Made by a program: the position numbers and the translations under genes
Shown: positions 8,189 to 17,146 of the stretch, in pieces
How positions within the stretch are numbered: position 1 is the stretch's first letter
Layout of the letters: each line of letters begins with the position of its first letter
Source of the DNA: Streptomyces sp. WM6386
GTDB lineage: Bacteria > Actinomycetota > Actinomycetes > Streptomycetales > Streptomycetaceae
NCBI RefSeq assembly: GCF_000972385.1
Contig: NZ_JXTE01000038.1
Coordinates: forward strand, 1 to 64,000
Reading direction: 5' to 3'
DNA: 64,000 nucleotides
The notes under the pieces: generated by a model
What the model saw: the letters and a program-made list of their open reading frames with translations, nothing else
What the model was told of the DNA's origin: nothing
The model's database searches: none

Positions 8189-9208
8189 GTGACCGTCAGC
8201 ATCACCGATGTCGCCCGCGCCGCCGGCGTCTCGGCGTCCACCGTGTCCCGCGCACTGCGCGGTCAGCCGGGCGTCTCCGACGAGGTCCGCGCCCAGATCA
8301 CGACCGTCGCCGCACAACTCGGCTATACGGCATCCCGTTCGGCCTCCAGCCTGGCCAGCGGACGCACCTACACCATCGGGGTCGTCGTCCCCTACATCGG
8401 CCGCTGGTTCTTCGGCACCGTCCTCGACGCCGCCGAGAAGGTGTTCAGCGCCGCCGGCTACGACGTGCTGCTCTACAACCTGAACTCACCGGAGGCACGC
8501 AAACGCTTCTTCACCAAGCTGCCAGTGCGCAAGCGGGTGGATGCCGTCCTCTCGCTGCTCATCCCCGACCTGGAGGAGGAGTCCGCACTGCGCTCCCTCG
8601 GAGTGCCGCTGGCCACCACCGTCGGCGGCCCCCGGGACGGCTTCACGGTGGTCGGCATCGACGACCACACCGGTGCCACCAGCGCCGTACGGCATCTGGT
8701 CAACCTCGGTCACCGGCGCATCGGCATGATCTCCGGAGCAAGCGAGCCGCTGCACTGGACCACTCCGATCGACCGCCGCCAGGCGTACCTGGACGTGCTG
8801 GCCGAGGCGGGTATCGCCCACGATCCGGCACTGGAGGCGGACGGCGGTTACACCGTCGACGGCGGCGAGCGGGCCATGACCGAGATCCTCGCCGTCTCCC
8901 GCCCCCCGACGGCGGTGTTCGCACAGTCCGACGAGATGGCGATGGGTGCGCTGCGCGCCCTGCGCCGACACCGCCTGAAAGTCCCGGACGACGTGTCCGT
9001 CGTCGGCTTCGACGACCACGAACTCGCCGAGGTCATCGGGCTGACCACCGTCGCTCAGCCGGTCCCCGAGCAGGGCGCGGAGGCCGCCCGCCTGCTGCTG
9101 CGCCGGCTCGACGAACCGGATGCCGAGCCCGTCGGCCAGGTACGGATGCCCATCCGCCTGATGCTGCGGGAGACCACGGCCCCGCCGAGCCCTCACAGAC
9201 CCTCGTGA
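8189..9208 (+). CDS. LacI-family transcriptional regulator of the sugar uptake cluster
   Basis: The 339-residue protein has the standard layout. Residues 1-55 form the helix-turn-helix and hinge helix (ITDVARAAGVSASTVSRALR), and 60-335 form a periplasmic-binding-like effector domain with the usual end motif DVSVVGFDD. GTG at 8189 has a GGGAG-type ribosome site about 10 bases upstream. It is divergent from the GH32-like hydrolase and directly precedes the ABC importer. It most likely represses both until the transported sugar or a derivative binds. The operator at 8101-8114 is the probable target. The sugar is not certain; a fructan or sucrose-like compound is inferred from the hydrolase. Confidence 0.9.
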   Translation: MTVSITDVARAAGVSASTVSRALRGQPGVSDEVRAQITTVAAQLGYTASRSASSLASGRTYTIGVVVPYIGRWFFGTVLDAAEKVFSAAGYDVLLYNLNSPEARKRFFTKLPVRKRVDAVLSLLIPDLEEESALRSLGVPLATTVGGPRDGFTVVGIDDHTGATSAVRHLVNLGHRRIGMISGASEPLHWTTPIDRRQAYLDVLAEAGIAHDPALEADGGYTVDGGERAMTEILAVSRPPTAVFAQSDEMAMGALRALRRHRLKVPDDVSVVGFDDHELAEVIGLTTVAQPVPEQGAEAARLLLRRLDEPDAEPVGQVRMPIRLMLRETTAPPSPHRPS

Positions 9209-9306
9209 CTCCCCGCTCCTCGTCGAGCCACCACCTTTCGAAGCCACCTCCCCACACCCCGAATCGTCGAGTACCAAAACCCTCACCCAGCACGGAGGCA
9301 CCGTCC

Positions 9307-10650
9307 ATGAACGCCGGAAGCAGAAGGTTCCGCCGCACGCTCTGCTCAAGTCTGACCCTCGCCCTGCCCCTGGTGGCGCTGGCCGCCTGCGGTGGAGGCG
9401 GCGGCAGCGACGCCTCCGCCGAGGCGGGCAGCGGCAAGGGCACGATCAGCGTCTGGGCCCACCAGGGTCAGGCGGGCGAGACCGCCGCGCTGCAGAACAC
9501 GGTGAAGACCTTCAACTCCTCACAGAGCGACATCAAGGTCGAGCTGAAGCTCATCCCCGAGAACGACTACACCAAGACCATCACCGCCACCGGCGCCTCC
9601 GAGCTGCCGGACGTGATGGAGTTCGACGGTCCGACGATGGCGAACTTCGTCTACAACAAGAAGCTCGCGCAGATCGACTCGTACGTGTCCGCGAAGACGA
9701 TGGTCAACGCCACCGACGCGATCAAGGCACAGGGCGAGATCGACGGCAAGCACTACGGCCTGGGCATGTTCGACTCCGGCCTCGGCGTGTGGGGCAACAG
9801 GAAGCTGCTGGACGCGGCGGGCGTGAAGTACCCGACGGGCGTGGACGACGCCTGGACGGCCGCGGAGTTCGACGCGGCACTCAAGGCGCTCAAGGCCAAG
9901 GACGCCGACGGCAAGGTCCTCGACGTCTCCGAGCAGTACGGCCTGGCCACCGAGTGGGGCACCTACGGCTTCTCCCCCGTCGTCTGGTCGGCCGGCGGTG
10001 CCCTGCTCAAGGACGGCAAGGCCGAGGGTGCCCTCGACAGCCCGAAAGTGGTCTCGGCGATGAAGACCTTCCAGTCCTGGAAGACATACGTCGACCCCAA
10101 CACCGACGGCAACGCCTTCGCCAAGGGCAAGGTGGCACTGAGCTGGGTCGGCAACTGGACCTACCCCGGCTACGACAAGGCCCTCGGCGACGACCTTGTC
10201 GTCCTGCCGCTGCCCGACTTCGGCAACGGCTCCAAGACCGGCCAGGGATCGTGGGCCTGGGGCATCGGCGCGGACACCAAGAACGCCAAGGCCGCGGGCG
10301 CCTTCCTGGACCACCTCCTGAGCGACGACAGCGTCGGCGCGATGACGAAGGCCAACGGCTCGGTCCCGGGCACCGAGTCCGCGCTCGCCAAGAGCGAGCT
10401 GTACAGGCAGGGCGGCCCGCTCCAGCTCTTCGCCGACCAGCTCGCCAAGGCGTGCGGCGACAGCGACATCGACAAGTCCTGCGTCGCCGTCACCCGTCCC
10501 GTGACGGCCGGGTACCCCACGGTCACCGCCAAGTTCTCCCAGGCCCTCAACGCGATCTACGGGGGTGCGGACCCGAAGGAGACCCTGGAGAAGGCGGCCC
10601 GCTCCATCGACCAGGACTTCTCCGACAACGCCGGCTACGAGATCCCGTAG
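9307..10650 (+). CDS. ABC transporter sugar-binding lipoprotein
   Basis: The N-terminus is a lipoprotein signal with lipobox LAAC near residue 27, then a Gly/Ser-rich linker. The rest is an extracellular solute-binding protein family 1 fold (SVWAHQGQ near 50, ELPDVMEFDGPT near 103, SWVGNWTYPGY near 282). It should be anchored outside the membrane and deliver an oligosaccharide to the two permeases that follow. ATG at 9307 has GGAGG 10 bases upstream. The 98-base gap after the LacI gene holds no clear terminator, so the operon probably continues. No ATP-binding subunit is encoded here; in Streptomyces such importers commonly share the multi-use ATPase MsiK. Confidence 0.9.
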   Translation: MNAGSRRFRRTLCSSLTLALPLVALAACGGGGGSDASAEAGSGKGTISVWAHQGQAGETAALQNTVKTFNSSQSDIKVELKLIPENDYTKTITATGASELPDVMEFDGPTMANFVYNKKLAQIDSYVSAKTMVNATDAIKAQGEIDGKHYGLGMFDSGLGVWGNRKLLDAAGVKYPTGVDDAWTAAEFDAALKALKAKDADGKVLDVSEQYGLATEWGTYGFSPVVWSAGGALLKDGKAEGALDSPKVVSAMKTFQSWKTYVDPNTDGNAFAKGKVALSWVGNWTYPGYDKALGDDLVVLPLPDFGNGSKTGQGSWAWGIGADTKNAKAAGAFLDHLLSDDSVGAMTKANGSVPGTESALAKSELYRQGGPLQLFADQLAKACGDSDIDKSCVAVTRPVTAGYPTVTAKFSQALNAIYGGADPKETLEKAARSIDQDFSDNAGYEIP

Positions 10651-10678
10651 GCCCCCGCCGGGAAAAGGACCCACACCC

Positions 10679-11671
10679 GTGAAAACCGTGGAACCCGCGC
10701 ACTCCGCGGCACCCGGCCGCTCCAAGCAGGCCTCCCCCGCCCCGTCCGTCAAACCCTCGAAAGCCGGGCGCAAGAACCAGGACCGGGTGCACGCCCTGCT
10801 CATGGTCGCCCCGGCCGTCGGCGGACTGATCGCCTTCGTCGGCATCCCCTTCGGCTACGCCGTCGTGCTCTCCTTCTACAACGTGCGGCTCGGCTCCCCG
10901 CTGGAACCGTCGTTCTTCGGCCTGGAGCACTACCGGCGCCTGTTCACCGACCCCGACCAGTCCGGCCCGTTCCTGCGGGCGCTGCTGAACAACTTCACCT
11001 TCGCCGCGGTCGTCGTACCGCTCCAGACAGGTCTCGCCCTCGGCCTGGCGATCCTCCTCAACCGCAAGCTCAAGGCCATCGGCCTGTTCCGGTCCCTGTT
11101 CTTCATGCCGGTGGTCTTCCCGATGGCCCTGGTCGCCGTGATCTGGCGGCTCATCCTGGCCCGCAGCGAGCAGGGCATGCTCAACTCCCTGCTGGACGCG
11201 GTGAGTCTCGGCAACTGGGGCGCCTTCGACTGGCTCGGCGACACGGCCACGGCGATGGGTTCGATCGTCGTGCTGTCGGTGTGGCAGGGCGTCGGCTTCC
11301 AGATGGTCATCCTGCTGGCCGGCCTGCAGCAGATTCCCGGTGAGCTGTACGAGGCCTCCGAGTTGGACCGCGCGAGCCGCTGGCAGCAGTTCCGCCATGT
11401 CACGCTGCCTGGCATCCGCGGCACGCTGGTCTTCGTCGCACTGCTGACCTCGGTGATGTCCTTCCGGATCTTCGACCAGGTGTACATCCTCATCCGCGGC
11501 GGAGGCCTGGACGAGGACGCCACCCGAACGGTCATGTACCAGGCCGTCACCACCGCCTTCGACCAGAACAACATCGGTCAGGCGTCCGCGATCACCGTCG
11601 TCTTCTTCCTGATCGTCCTCGTCCTGACGATCGTCCAGCGCCGCGTCGTCCGGCCCGACAACGAGGACTGA
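10679..11671 (+). CDS. ABC sugar permease, MalF-type subunit
   Basis: This 330-residue inner-membrane protein has about six transmembrane segments after a charged N-terminal tail of 37 residues. The coupling motif near residue 230 (YEASELDRASRWQQFRHVTLPG) is the EAA loop that contacts the ATPase. GTG at 10679 follows the binding-protein gene by 28 bases with AAGGA upstream. It pairs with the next gene to form the heterodimeric channel for the sugar delivered by the lipoprotein. Confidence 0.9.
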   Translation: MKTVEPAHSAAPGRSKQASPAPSVKPSKAGRKNQDRVHALLMVAPAVGGLIAFVGIPFGYAVVLSFYNVRLGSPLEPSFFGLEHYRRLFTDPDQSGPFLRALLNNFTFAAVVVPLQTGLALGLAILLNRKLKAIGLFRSLFFMPVVFPMALVAVIWRLILARSEQGMLNSLLDAVSLGNWGAFDWLGDTATAMGSIVVLSVWQGVGFQMVILLAGLQQIPGELYEASELDRASRWQQFRHVTLPGIRGTLVFVALLTSVMSFRIFDQVYILIRGGGLDEDATRTVMYQAVTTAFDQNNIGQASAITVVFFLIVLVLTIVQRRVVRPDNED

Positions 11672-11676
11672 CCTCC

Positions 11677-12519
11677 ATGGCCATGACCCGCACCCCCGTC
11701 CGCCGCGTCCTCGACTACAGCGTCCTGAGCGTGCTGGCGTTCGTCTTCGTCCTGCCCGTCCTCTACCTCTTCCTGGGCAGCCTCAAGCCGTCCGACGAGG
11801 TCCTGAACGGACTGTCCGGCTTCCTGCCCACCCATCTGACCTTCGACAACTACTCCGCCGTCCTCGACAGCCTCAGTTCCGACAGCACCGGCTACTTCTG
11901 GCAGTTCATGGGCGTGTCGGTACTGGTGGCGTTCGTGGTGGTGACGGGCGGGCTGTTCGTCAACTCGATGGCGGCGTACGGCCTGTCCCGCCTGAAGTGG
12001 CGCGGCCGGCAAGCGGTCTTCACCCTCGTCCTGCTGCTGATGCTCATCCCGTTCGAGTCGGTGGCCGTCCCGCTCTTCTACATGTTCAACGGACAGCGCA
12101 ACACGCTCTACATCCAGGCGGTGCCCTTCATCGCCAACGCCTTCGCCATCTACCAGTTCCACACGTTCTTCCGGAAGATCCCCACGAGCATCGAGGAAGC
12201 CGCCCGGCTGGACGGCGCGGGCCCCTGGCGCACCTTCTTCGCGATCATCATGCCGATGTCCAAGCCCGTGTTCGCCTCGGTCGCGATCCTGACCTTCCTC
12301 ATCCAGTGGGGCTCCTTCCTGTGGCCGGTCCTGATGGTCTCCGACCCCTCGGTGCGCCCCCTCCCCCTGGAGATCAGCGTCTTCCAGGGCCAACAGCCCC
12401 CGGACTGGGGCCAGATCCTCGCCTTCGGCGTCCTCCTGGTCCTGCCTGTACTGGTGGTCTTCGCCTTCTTCCAGCGCTGGTTCGTCCAGGGCGTGGCCAG
12501 CTCCGCCGTCAAGGGCTGA
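11677..12519 (+). CDS. ABC sugar permease, MalG-type subunit
   Basis: This 280-residue protein has about six transmembrane segments and the EAA-loop motif EEAARLDGAGPWRTFFAIIMP near residue 175. It starts 5 bases after the previous permease stops, so translation is probably coupled. It is the MalG-like half of the channel. It is the last gene of the uptake operon, and a weak hairpin follows it. An alternative start at the next ATG (11683) would remove two residues. Confidence 0.9.
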   Translation: MAMTRTPVRRVLDYSVLSVLAFVFVLPVLYLFLGSLKPSDEVLNGLSGFLPTHLTFDNYSAVLDSLSSDSTGYFWQFMGVSVLVAFVVVTGGLFVNSMAAYGLSRLKWRGRQAVFTLVLLLMLIPFESVAVPLFYMFNGQRNTLYIQAVPFIANAFAIYQFHTFFRKIPTSIEEAARLDGAGPWRTFFAIIMPMSKPVFASVAILTFLIQWGSFLWPVLMVSDPSVRPLPLEISVFQGQQPPDWGQILAFGVLLVLPVLVVFAFFQRWFVQGVASSAVKG

Positions 12520-12529
12520 GAGCTGGGGC

Positions 12530-12547
12530 GCCGGCCGTTTCGGCGGC
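12530..12547 (+). terminator. Weak hairpin after the sugar ABC operon
   Basis: GCCGGCCG and CGGCGGC pair over 7 bp with a one-base bulge and a TTT loop, 10 bases after the last permease stop. Confidence 0.4.
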
Positions 12548-12693
12548 TGAAGTCGCGACGAGAGCAACCTGTCAACGAGCACAGGATATTTCCCGCATAC
12601 GGGCGCCCGCCGCCCAATTGAGACAGGCCTGAAGGCTCGCGCGTTGAGCTGTCAACAATATTGCTGATCACGTCGGGCCCGTAGCCGACGAAC

Positions 12694-13449
12694 GTGGCGA
12701 GGCATAGCGGGCGTGGCCGCCGGTGTCGTCCTCGTCGGCGGCGGATTCGTGGCGGCCAACGCCGCGACGAGTTCCTCGCGGCCACCGGAGGACGGTGGGT
12801 CGGGCTGGCCGGCGCGCGCTTCGCGCTCGGCCGGATCGGCCGCATCACGCTCGCCTTCACCGCCGGGCACTCCGTCGCGCTGGCCGCGACCGCGCTCGGC
12901 CACCTGGACATCCCAGGTCGGCCCGTCGAGGCGTTCATCGCTTTGAGCATCCTCATCGGCGCCGTCCACGCGATCCACCCGCTGTTCCCAGGCCGTGAGG
13001 CGCTCGTGGCAGGGCTCTTCGGGCTCGGTCACGGCATGGCGTTCTCCTTCGTCCTGGCCGAGATGCACCTGTCCACCGGACAGCTCGTGACCAACCTCCT
13101 CGGCTTCAACCTCGGCATCGAGCTGGTCCAGCTCCTGCTGGTCTGCCTCGCCCTGCCCTCGCTGCTGGTCCTCGCACGCCTGCGCATCCAGCCCTTACTG
13201 CGGCTGGCCGGCGCCACGCTCACCGGCGCGGCGGCGCTCGGCTGGCTGGCCGACCGCCTACAGGCCTGGTTGGCGCACCCTGCGGACTGCGGCGCGGCTG
13301 CCAGGCCAGCGCCGATCAGTGAGCGTTCACCGAGGCCGGCGGACAGTCACGGCACCGGAGCCGGTGTTCCCCCTGACGGCCTTGGCGAACGTAGAAGGGC
13401 GTGCGCTGTGAGCGCGCGCCCCCTGAATGTCTCGAGCGCTCGCAGGTGA
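12694..13449 (+). pseudogene. HupE/UreJ-family membrane protein remnant, 5' truncated
   Basis: The middle of this frame (about 12790-13270) reads like the C-terminal two thirds of a HupE/UreJ metal permease: ITLAFTAGHSVALAATALG, VEAFIALSI, then GREALVAGLFGLGHGMAF and two further hydrophobic segments. The conserved N-terminal segment with its His/Asp metal-site motif is missing; upstream codons give only Arg-rich sequence. After LADRLQAW the frame runs on for about 70 residues of low-complexity sequence, so the natural stop also seems lost. A TTA codon is in frame at 13195. It is probably a decayed gene; a short expressed membrane protein is less likely. Confidence 0.55.
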
Positions 13450-13663
13450 GTCGGCAACTCCGGTGTTGTCGCTGTGCCGGGTCCCTACTGTTGTGGCAAC
13501 CGTGAGAGGGAAGGACACGCTCTCCTCCCTGACGACCTGACACGGCATCACTCATCAGTCAGCTCATCGCTCGAGTGCCGGGACGGTCTCCGGGCCGTAC
13601 GACGGCGGTCGACGGTCCAAGACCGGTTCCCGGCCCGGAGCACGGACGTTCGGGGGGACAGAA

Positions 13664-14353
13664 ATGGATCTCAACAAGAAGACGGACAGCGACAGGGAAG
13701 AGCGGCGGCGTCGACGTCGCTGGGGTGTCATCCCGCGCTGGCTGGAGGTCCTTGCCATCTGCATGGCGACCGTGGCGGCAGGCTTCTTCGGCGGCAGGGT
13801 CACGGTGGTTCAGGCCGACGCCCCCACGCCGACAGCCACCATCACAGCAACGGTCACGGCAACACCGGAACCCAAGGTGAGCGCCGGGGGCGAAGCGGAT
13901 CCACCGGCCGACGATCCGACAACGCCCGAACCGAGCGCACCCGAGAACACCTCCAGCGTCTACCTCGCGGACCTCGACCCCGTAGAGGGGGACCGAAGCG
14001 TCCAGCCCATCACCGTCCACGGCCGGCACTACGCCAAGAGCATCACGCTCACCTGCAGCAGCAGTGGAACCAGCGTCGTCTACAGCACCAGCGGATACAC
14101 ACAACTCAAGGCAGAGGCCGCCATCGTGGCCGACTCGCCCAACGCGATCGGTTCCATGGGGACCATCAAGGTCACCAACGCGGCCGGAGACCCGATCGGC
14201 AAGGACGCCACCATCCAGTCCAGCAGGGCCACCGAACTCTCGGTCGACGTCACCGACCAGGACCAGATCCAGATCGCCTGCGTGATGACGAAATCCGGCG
14301 ACGAGGAGGGCTGGTACTTCTACGGCGGCCTGGGCGATGCCACGCTGTCCTGA
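13664..14353 (+). CDS. Membrane-anchored protein with NPCBM-like extracellular domain
   Basis: A short basic cytoplasmic tail (EERRRRRRWG) precedes one transmembrane segment at about 25-45 (WLEVLAICMATVAAGFFGG), then a Thr/Pro-rich linker to residue 95. Residues 98-229 form a beta-rich domain starting SVYLADLDPVEG, with HGRHYAKSITLTC and a late IQIACVMT. The order and spacing resemble NPCBM/NEW2-type carbohydrate-binding domains, but this is a weak match by eye. It should face outside and bind a cell-wall or foreign glycan. The downstream nucleosidase-like/propeller gene starts 24 bases after its stop, so the two are probably co-transcribed. Confidence 0.55.
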   Translation: MDLNKKTDSDREERRRRRRWGVIPRWLEVLAICMATVAAGFFGGRVTVVQADAPTPTATITATVTATPEPKVSAGGEADPPADDPTTPEPSAPENTSSVYLADLDPVEGDRSVQPITVHGRHYAKSITLTCSSSGTSVVYSTSGYTQLKAEAAIVADSPNAIGSMGTIKVTNAAGDPIGKDATIQSSRATELSVDVTDQDQIQIACVMTKSGDEEGWYFYGGLGDATLS

Positions 14354-14377
14354 ACAGCCCGGAACGATAGAGATTCC

Positions 14378-16057
14378 ATGAGGCCACAGGCGCCCGGAGC
14401 GGACATCGTCGTCTTCAGCGCGCTCGGCAAGGAGTCGGCCGCGGTTATGGATCACCTCGAAGGACCGCTTGTCGAACACGAGGTCCGCGGAGCCCTGTTC
14501 GAACTCGGTGCATTCACCGGCGAGCACGCCACCTGGCGCGTGGCGTGCCATGAGACGGGAGAGGGAAACACCGCCGCCGCAGCCCTCGTCGAACGGGCGG
14601 TGACGGAGTTCGAGCCTCACCACATCTTCTTCGTGGGCATCGCGGGCGGTCTCAAGGACGTGCAGCTGTGCGATGTCGTCGCCGCCCGCCACATCTACGA
14701 CTACGAGAGAGGCAAGGACGAGGAGGAGGGCTTCCAGGCCCGTATCACCACTCATCTGTCGACCTTCGCCCTCGTCCAGCGCGCCCAGTCGGTCGCCCGC
14801 TCGGACATCTGGCGGAACCGCATCAGGTCTCCGCTGCCCGACCGCACCCCGAAGGCCCACGTCAAACCCCTCGCCGCCGGCTCGAAGGTGGTGGCCAGTG
14901 AGCGCTCCGCCACGGCTCGGCTGCTCGCCCGGCACTGCGGTGACGCGCTCGCGGTGGAGATGGAGGGATACGGCTTCCTGCAGGCCGCGTACATCAACGC
15001 GGGCGTCGGCGCACTCGTCGTCCGGGGGATCTCCGACCTGCTGTCCGACAAGGGTGAGGACAACGACGACGTCTGGCAGCCCGCCGCCTCCAGGTGCGCC
15101 GCGGCCTTCACCTTCGAGGTGCTGTCCAAGCTGTCCGCTCCCCCGGGCCGCCGACGGGGACTGGGGAACTTCGTAGGCGAGTTACGCCGGACGCGGCTGC
15201 CCGGCGGTCAGGCCACGATCGGGTTCGGGCCGGATCACACGGCGGTCGTCATCGGTGGGGACGGATCGATCGAGCGGTGGGACCTGAAGTCGGGCGAGAC
15301 TCTGGCCGGTGCCCCGGGCGAAGCCGAACTGCGCCTCGGCCACCAGGCCATCGCCTCCCCGTCCCGCCACAGTGTCGCCATCGCCCGCCGGACGCGCCTG
15401 GAACTCGTCCACTTCGTGGGCACGTCCGGCGAACACCGGCGGCGTACCGCGCCCCTGGCCCCGGACGAGTTCCTGGTCACCAGTGGCGGCACCGTTCTGG
15501 CGACCCATGACGGCCGCCGCCTGGCCGTGCGCGACTTCGACGACGGCCGGATTCTCCGCGAAGTGCCCTGCCCTCCGGGCCTCGCGGCATCCGCCATCAG
15601 CGCCGACGCCGCCGTTGCCGCCATGGCCACCTCGAACAAGGTCCACATCCACCAGCACCATCGTGGACCGGTCGAACTGGACATCCGCAACCGGCTGGAG
15701 ATTCTCAAACCGGGCTGCTGGCTGAGCGTCTCCCCCTCCGGAAGGTACGTCGCGTGCGCCACCTTCCGCGAACTACGGGTCTGGCTGACGGCTGATCAAA
15801 CCGTCGTCCTGCACCGGGAGTTCAGCAGGCATGAGAGCGTCGACAGCCTGGGAGCCCAGGGCATGCGTCTGCTCTGCACCGACGAGGGGAGGGTGCTGTG
15901 GCTTCGTCGGGGCCTGCTGTCCCAGGTGACCCGCCATCCCGAGATCCGCCATCTCGAACAGGCCGGCCGTTACGACGACTTCGCCGTTCACCCCGACGGA
16001 AACCTGCTGACGGCCGTCGGCATCAGCCTCGTACGGACCTGGGAATGGAACGGCTGA
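14378..16057 (+). CDS. Nucleoside-phosphorylase-fold domain fused to a beta-propeller
   Basis: Residues 8-245 carry the purine nucleoside phosphorylase/MTA nucleosidase family signature: FVGIAGGLKDVQLCDVVAA near 87, AVEMEGYGF near 193 (EME motif) and VRGISDL near 216, the usual catalytic Asp region. Residues 260-559 contain repeated WD-like strands (GSIERWDLKSG, LAVRDFDDGRI, SGRYVACATFRELRVW, LLTAVGISLVRTWEW), suggesting a beta-propeller. PNP domains fused to repeats are known mostly with a STAND NTPase between them, as innate-immune or cell-death proteins. That NTPase is absent here. An in-frame TTA codon at 15182 suggests bldA-dependent translation. It could be a cytosolic nucleosidase gated by its propeller. 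Confidence 0.7.
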   Translation: MRPQAPGADIVVFSALGKESAAVMDHLEGPLVEHEVRGALFELGAFTGEHATWRVACHETGEGNTAAAALVERAVTEFEPHHIFFVGIAGGLKDVQLCDVVAARHIYDYERGKDEEEGFQARITTHLSTFALVQRAQSVARSDIWRNRIRSPLPDRTPKAHVKPLAAGSKVVASERSATARLLARHCGDALAVEMEGYGFLQAAYINAGVGALVVRGISDLLSDKGEDNDDVWQPAASRCAAAFTFEVLSKLSAPPGRRRGLGNFVGELRRTRLPGGQATIGFGPDHTAVVIGGDGSIERWDLKSGETLAGAPGEAELRLGHQAIASPSRHSVAIARRTRLELVHFVGTSGEHRRRTAPLAPDEFLVTSGGTVLATHDGRRLAVRDFDDGRILREVPCPPGLAASAISADAAVAAMATSNKVHIHQHHRGPVELDIRNRLEILKPGCWLSVSPSGRYVACATFRELRVWLTADQTVVLHREFSRHESVDSLGAQGMRLLCTDEGRVLWLRRGLLSQVTRHPEIRHLEQAGRYDDFAVHPDGNLLTAVGISLVRTWEWNG

Positions 16058-16161
16058 GGCCGACCAACCCGAACCCTTCAACGGGTGGGCGCGAAGCGGG
16101 TGTTCAGACGTAGGTTGTGCGATGAATGATCCATACCTCGGCTGAAGGACTGACGCGACTC

Positions 16162-16977
16162 ATGACCGACCCTGTGACGACGCCCGATCCAGCGGAGCAC
16201 CAGAAGATCGACACCTCTGTGCCGCACTCGGCCCGCATCTGGAACTACTGGCTGGGCGGCAAGGACAACTACCCCGTGGACGAGGCGGCCGGCGACGCCT
16301 ACACCGCCGTCTTCCCCGGCATCGTCACCATCGCCCGCAGCAGCCGCGCCTTCCTGCGCCGCAACATCGCCCATCTGGTCTCCGAGGCGGGGATCCGGCA
16401 GTTCCTCGACGTCGGCACCGGCCTTCCGACCGCTCAGAACACCCACGAGGTCGCCCAGCAGCTCGCCCCCGAGGCACGGATCGTCTACGTCGACAACGAC
16501 CCCATGGTCCTGGGCCACGCGCGTGCCCTGCTCTATTCCACCCGCGAGGGCGCGACCGCCTACATCGACTCCGACGTCACGGACCCGGACCGCATCCTCG
16601 CCGCGGCCGCGAAGACGCTGGACTTCGGTCGGCCCACCGCGCTCATCCTCAGCAACATCCTGGGACATGTCGCCGACCGCGATCAGGCCCACTCCATCGT
16701 CACGCGGCTCATGGACGCCCTGCCCTCGGGGAGTTACCTCTCCATCAACGACGGCTCACGCGGCATCGACCCGGTCTTCGAGCAGGCCCAGGACGCGTAC
16801 AACGACAGCGGGGCGGTGCCGTACAACCTGCGCACTGTTGAGGAGATCACCGCGTTCTTCGACGGCTTGGAACTGGTCGAGCCGGGCGTCGTCTCGGTCA
16901 CGCAGTGGCGTCCGGAGCCCGGTTCCACCAGTGCGGACGTCATCGCCGAGCACGGCGGTCTCGCCCGGAAGCCGTAA
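16162..16977 (+). CDS. SAM-dependent methyltransferase, DUF574/Methyltransf_19 type
   Basis: The protein opens with a conserved segment (IDTSVPHSARIWNYWLGGKDN) typical of this actinomycete family. A Rossmann SAM-binding loop follows (FLDVGTGLPTAQN near residue 88), then acidic VYVDNDPMV near 110 and ILSNILGHV near 165. Substrates of this abundant Streptomyces family are mostly unknown. ATG at 16162 begins the conserved region; an in-frame ATG at 16126 would add 12 residues without a clear role. GAAGGA lies 12 bases upstream, a little far. It is monocistronic, facing away from the pectate lyase. Confidence 0.8.
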   Translation: MTDPVTTPDPAEHQKIDTSVPHSARIWNYWLGGKDNYPVDEAAGDAYTAVFPGIVTIARSSRAFLRRNIAHLVSEAGIRQFLDVGTGLPTAQNTHEVAQQLAPEARIVYVDNDPMVLGHARALLYSTREGATAYIDSDVTDPDRILAAAAKTLDFGRPTALILSNILGHVADRDQAHSIVTRLMDALPSGSYLSINDGSRGIDPVFEQAQDAYNDSGAVPYNLRTVEEITAFFDGLELVEPGVVSVTQWRPEPGSTSADVIAEHGGLARKP

Positions 16978-17146
16978 GCGGCAACCGGCTGTACAAACTC
17001 TGCTGTCGTCGCGGCACGACCCGGGTCCCGCGATCAAGCCGGTCGTGCGGGTCGGCAACCAGGAGGTATCCATGTCGCCGTCCCGCACGTTGCCACAACC
17101 CATCCGGCGACCTGGTCGGTCCGGCTGTGGGTGCGCGTGCCTACGG

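Noticed and set aside
12643..12656. GTTGAGCTGTCAAC as a further MarR box
   Set aside because: The arms fit, but the central four bases (GCTG) differ, it is 9 kb from the nearest regulon gene, and it precedes only a pseudogene. I did not count it among the eleven.
16978..17146. Small gene between the methyltransferase and the PL1 lyase
   Set aside because: Short frames here lack start sites and protein-like composition.
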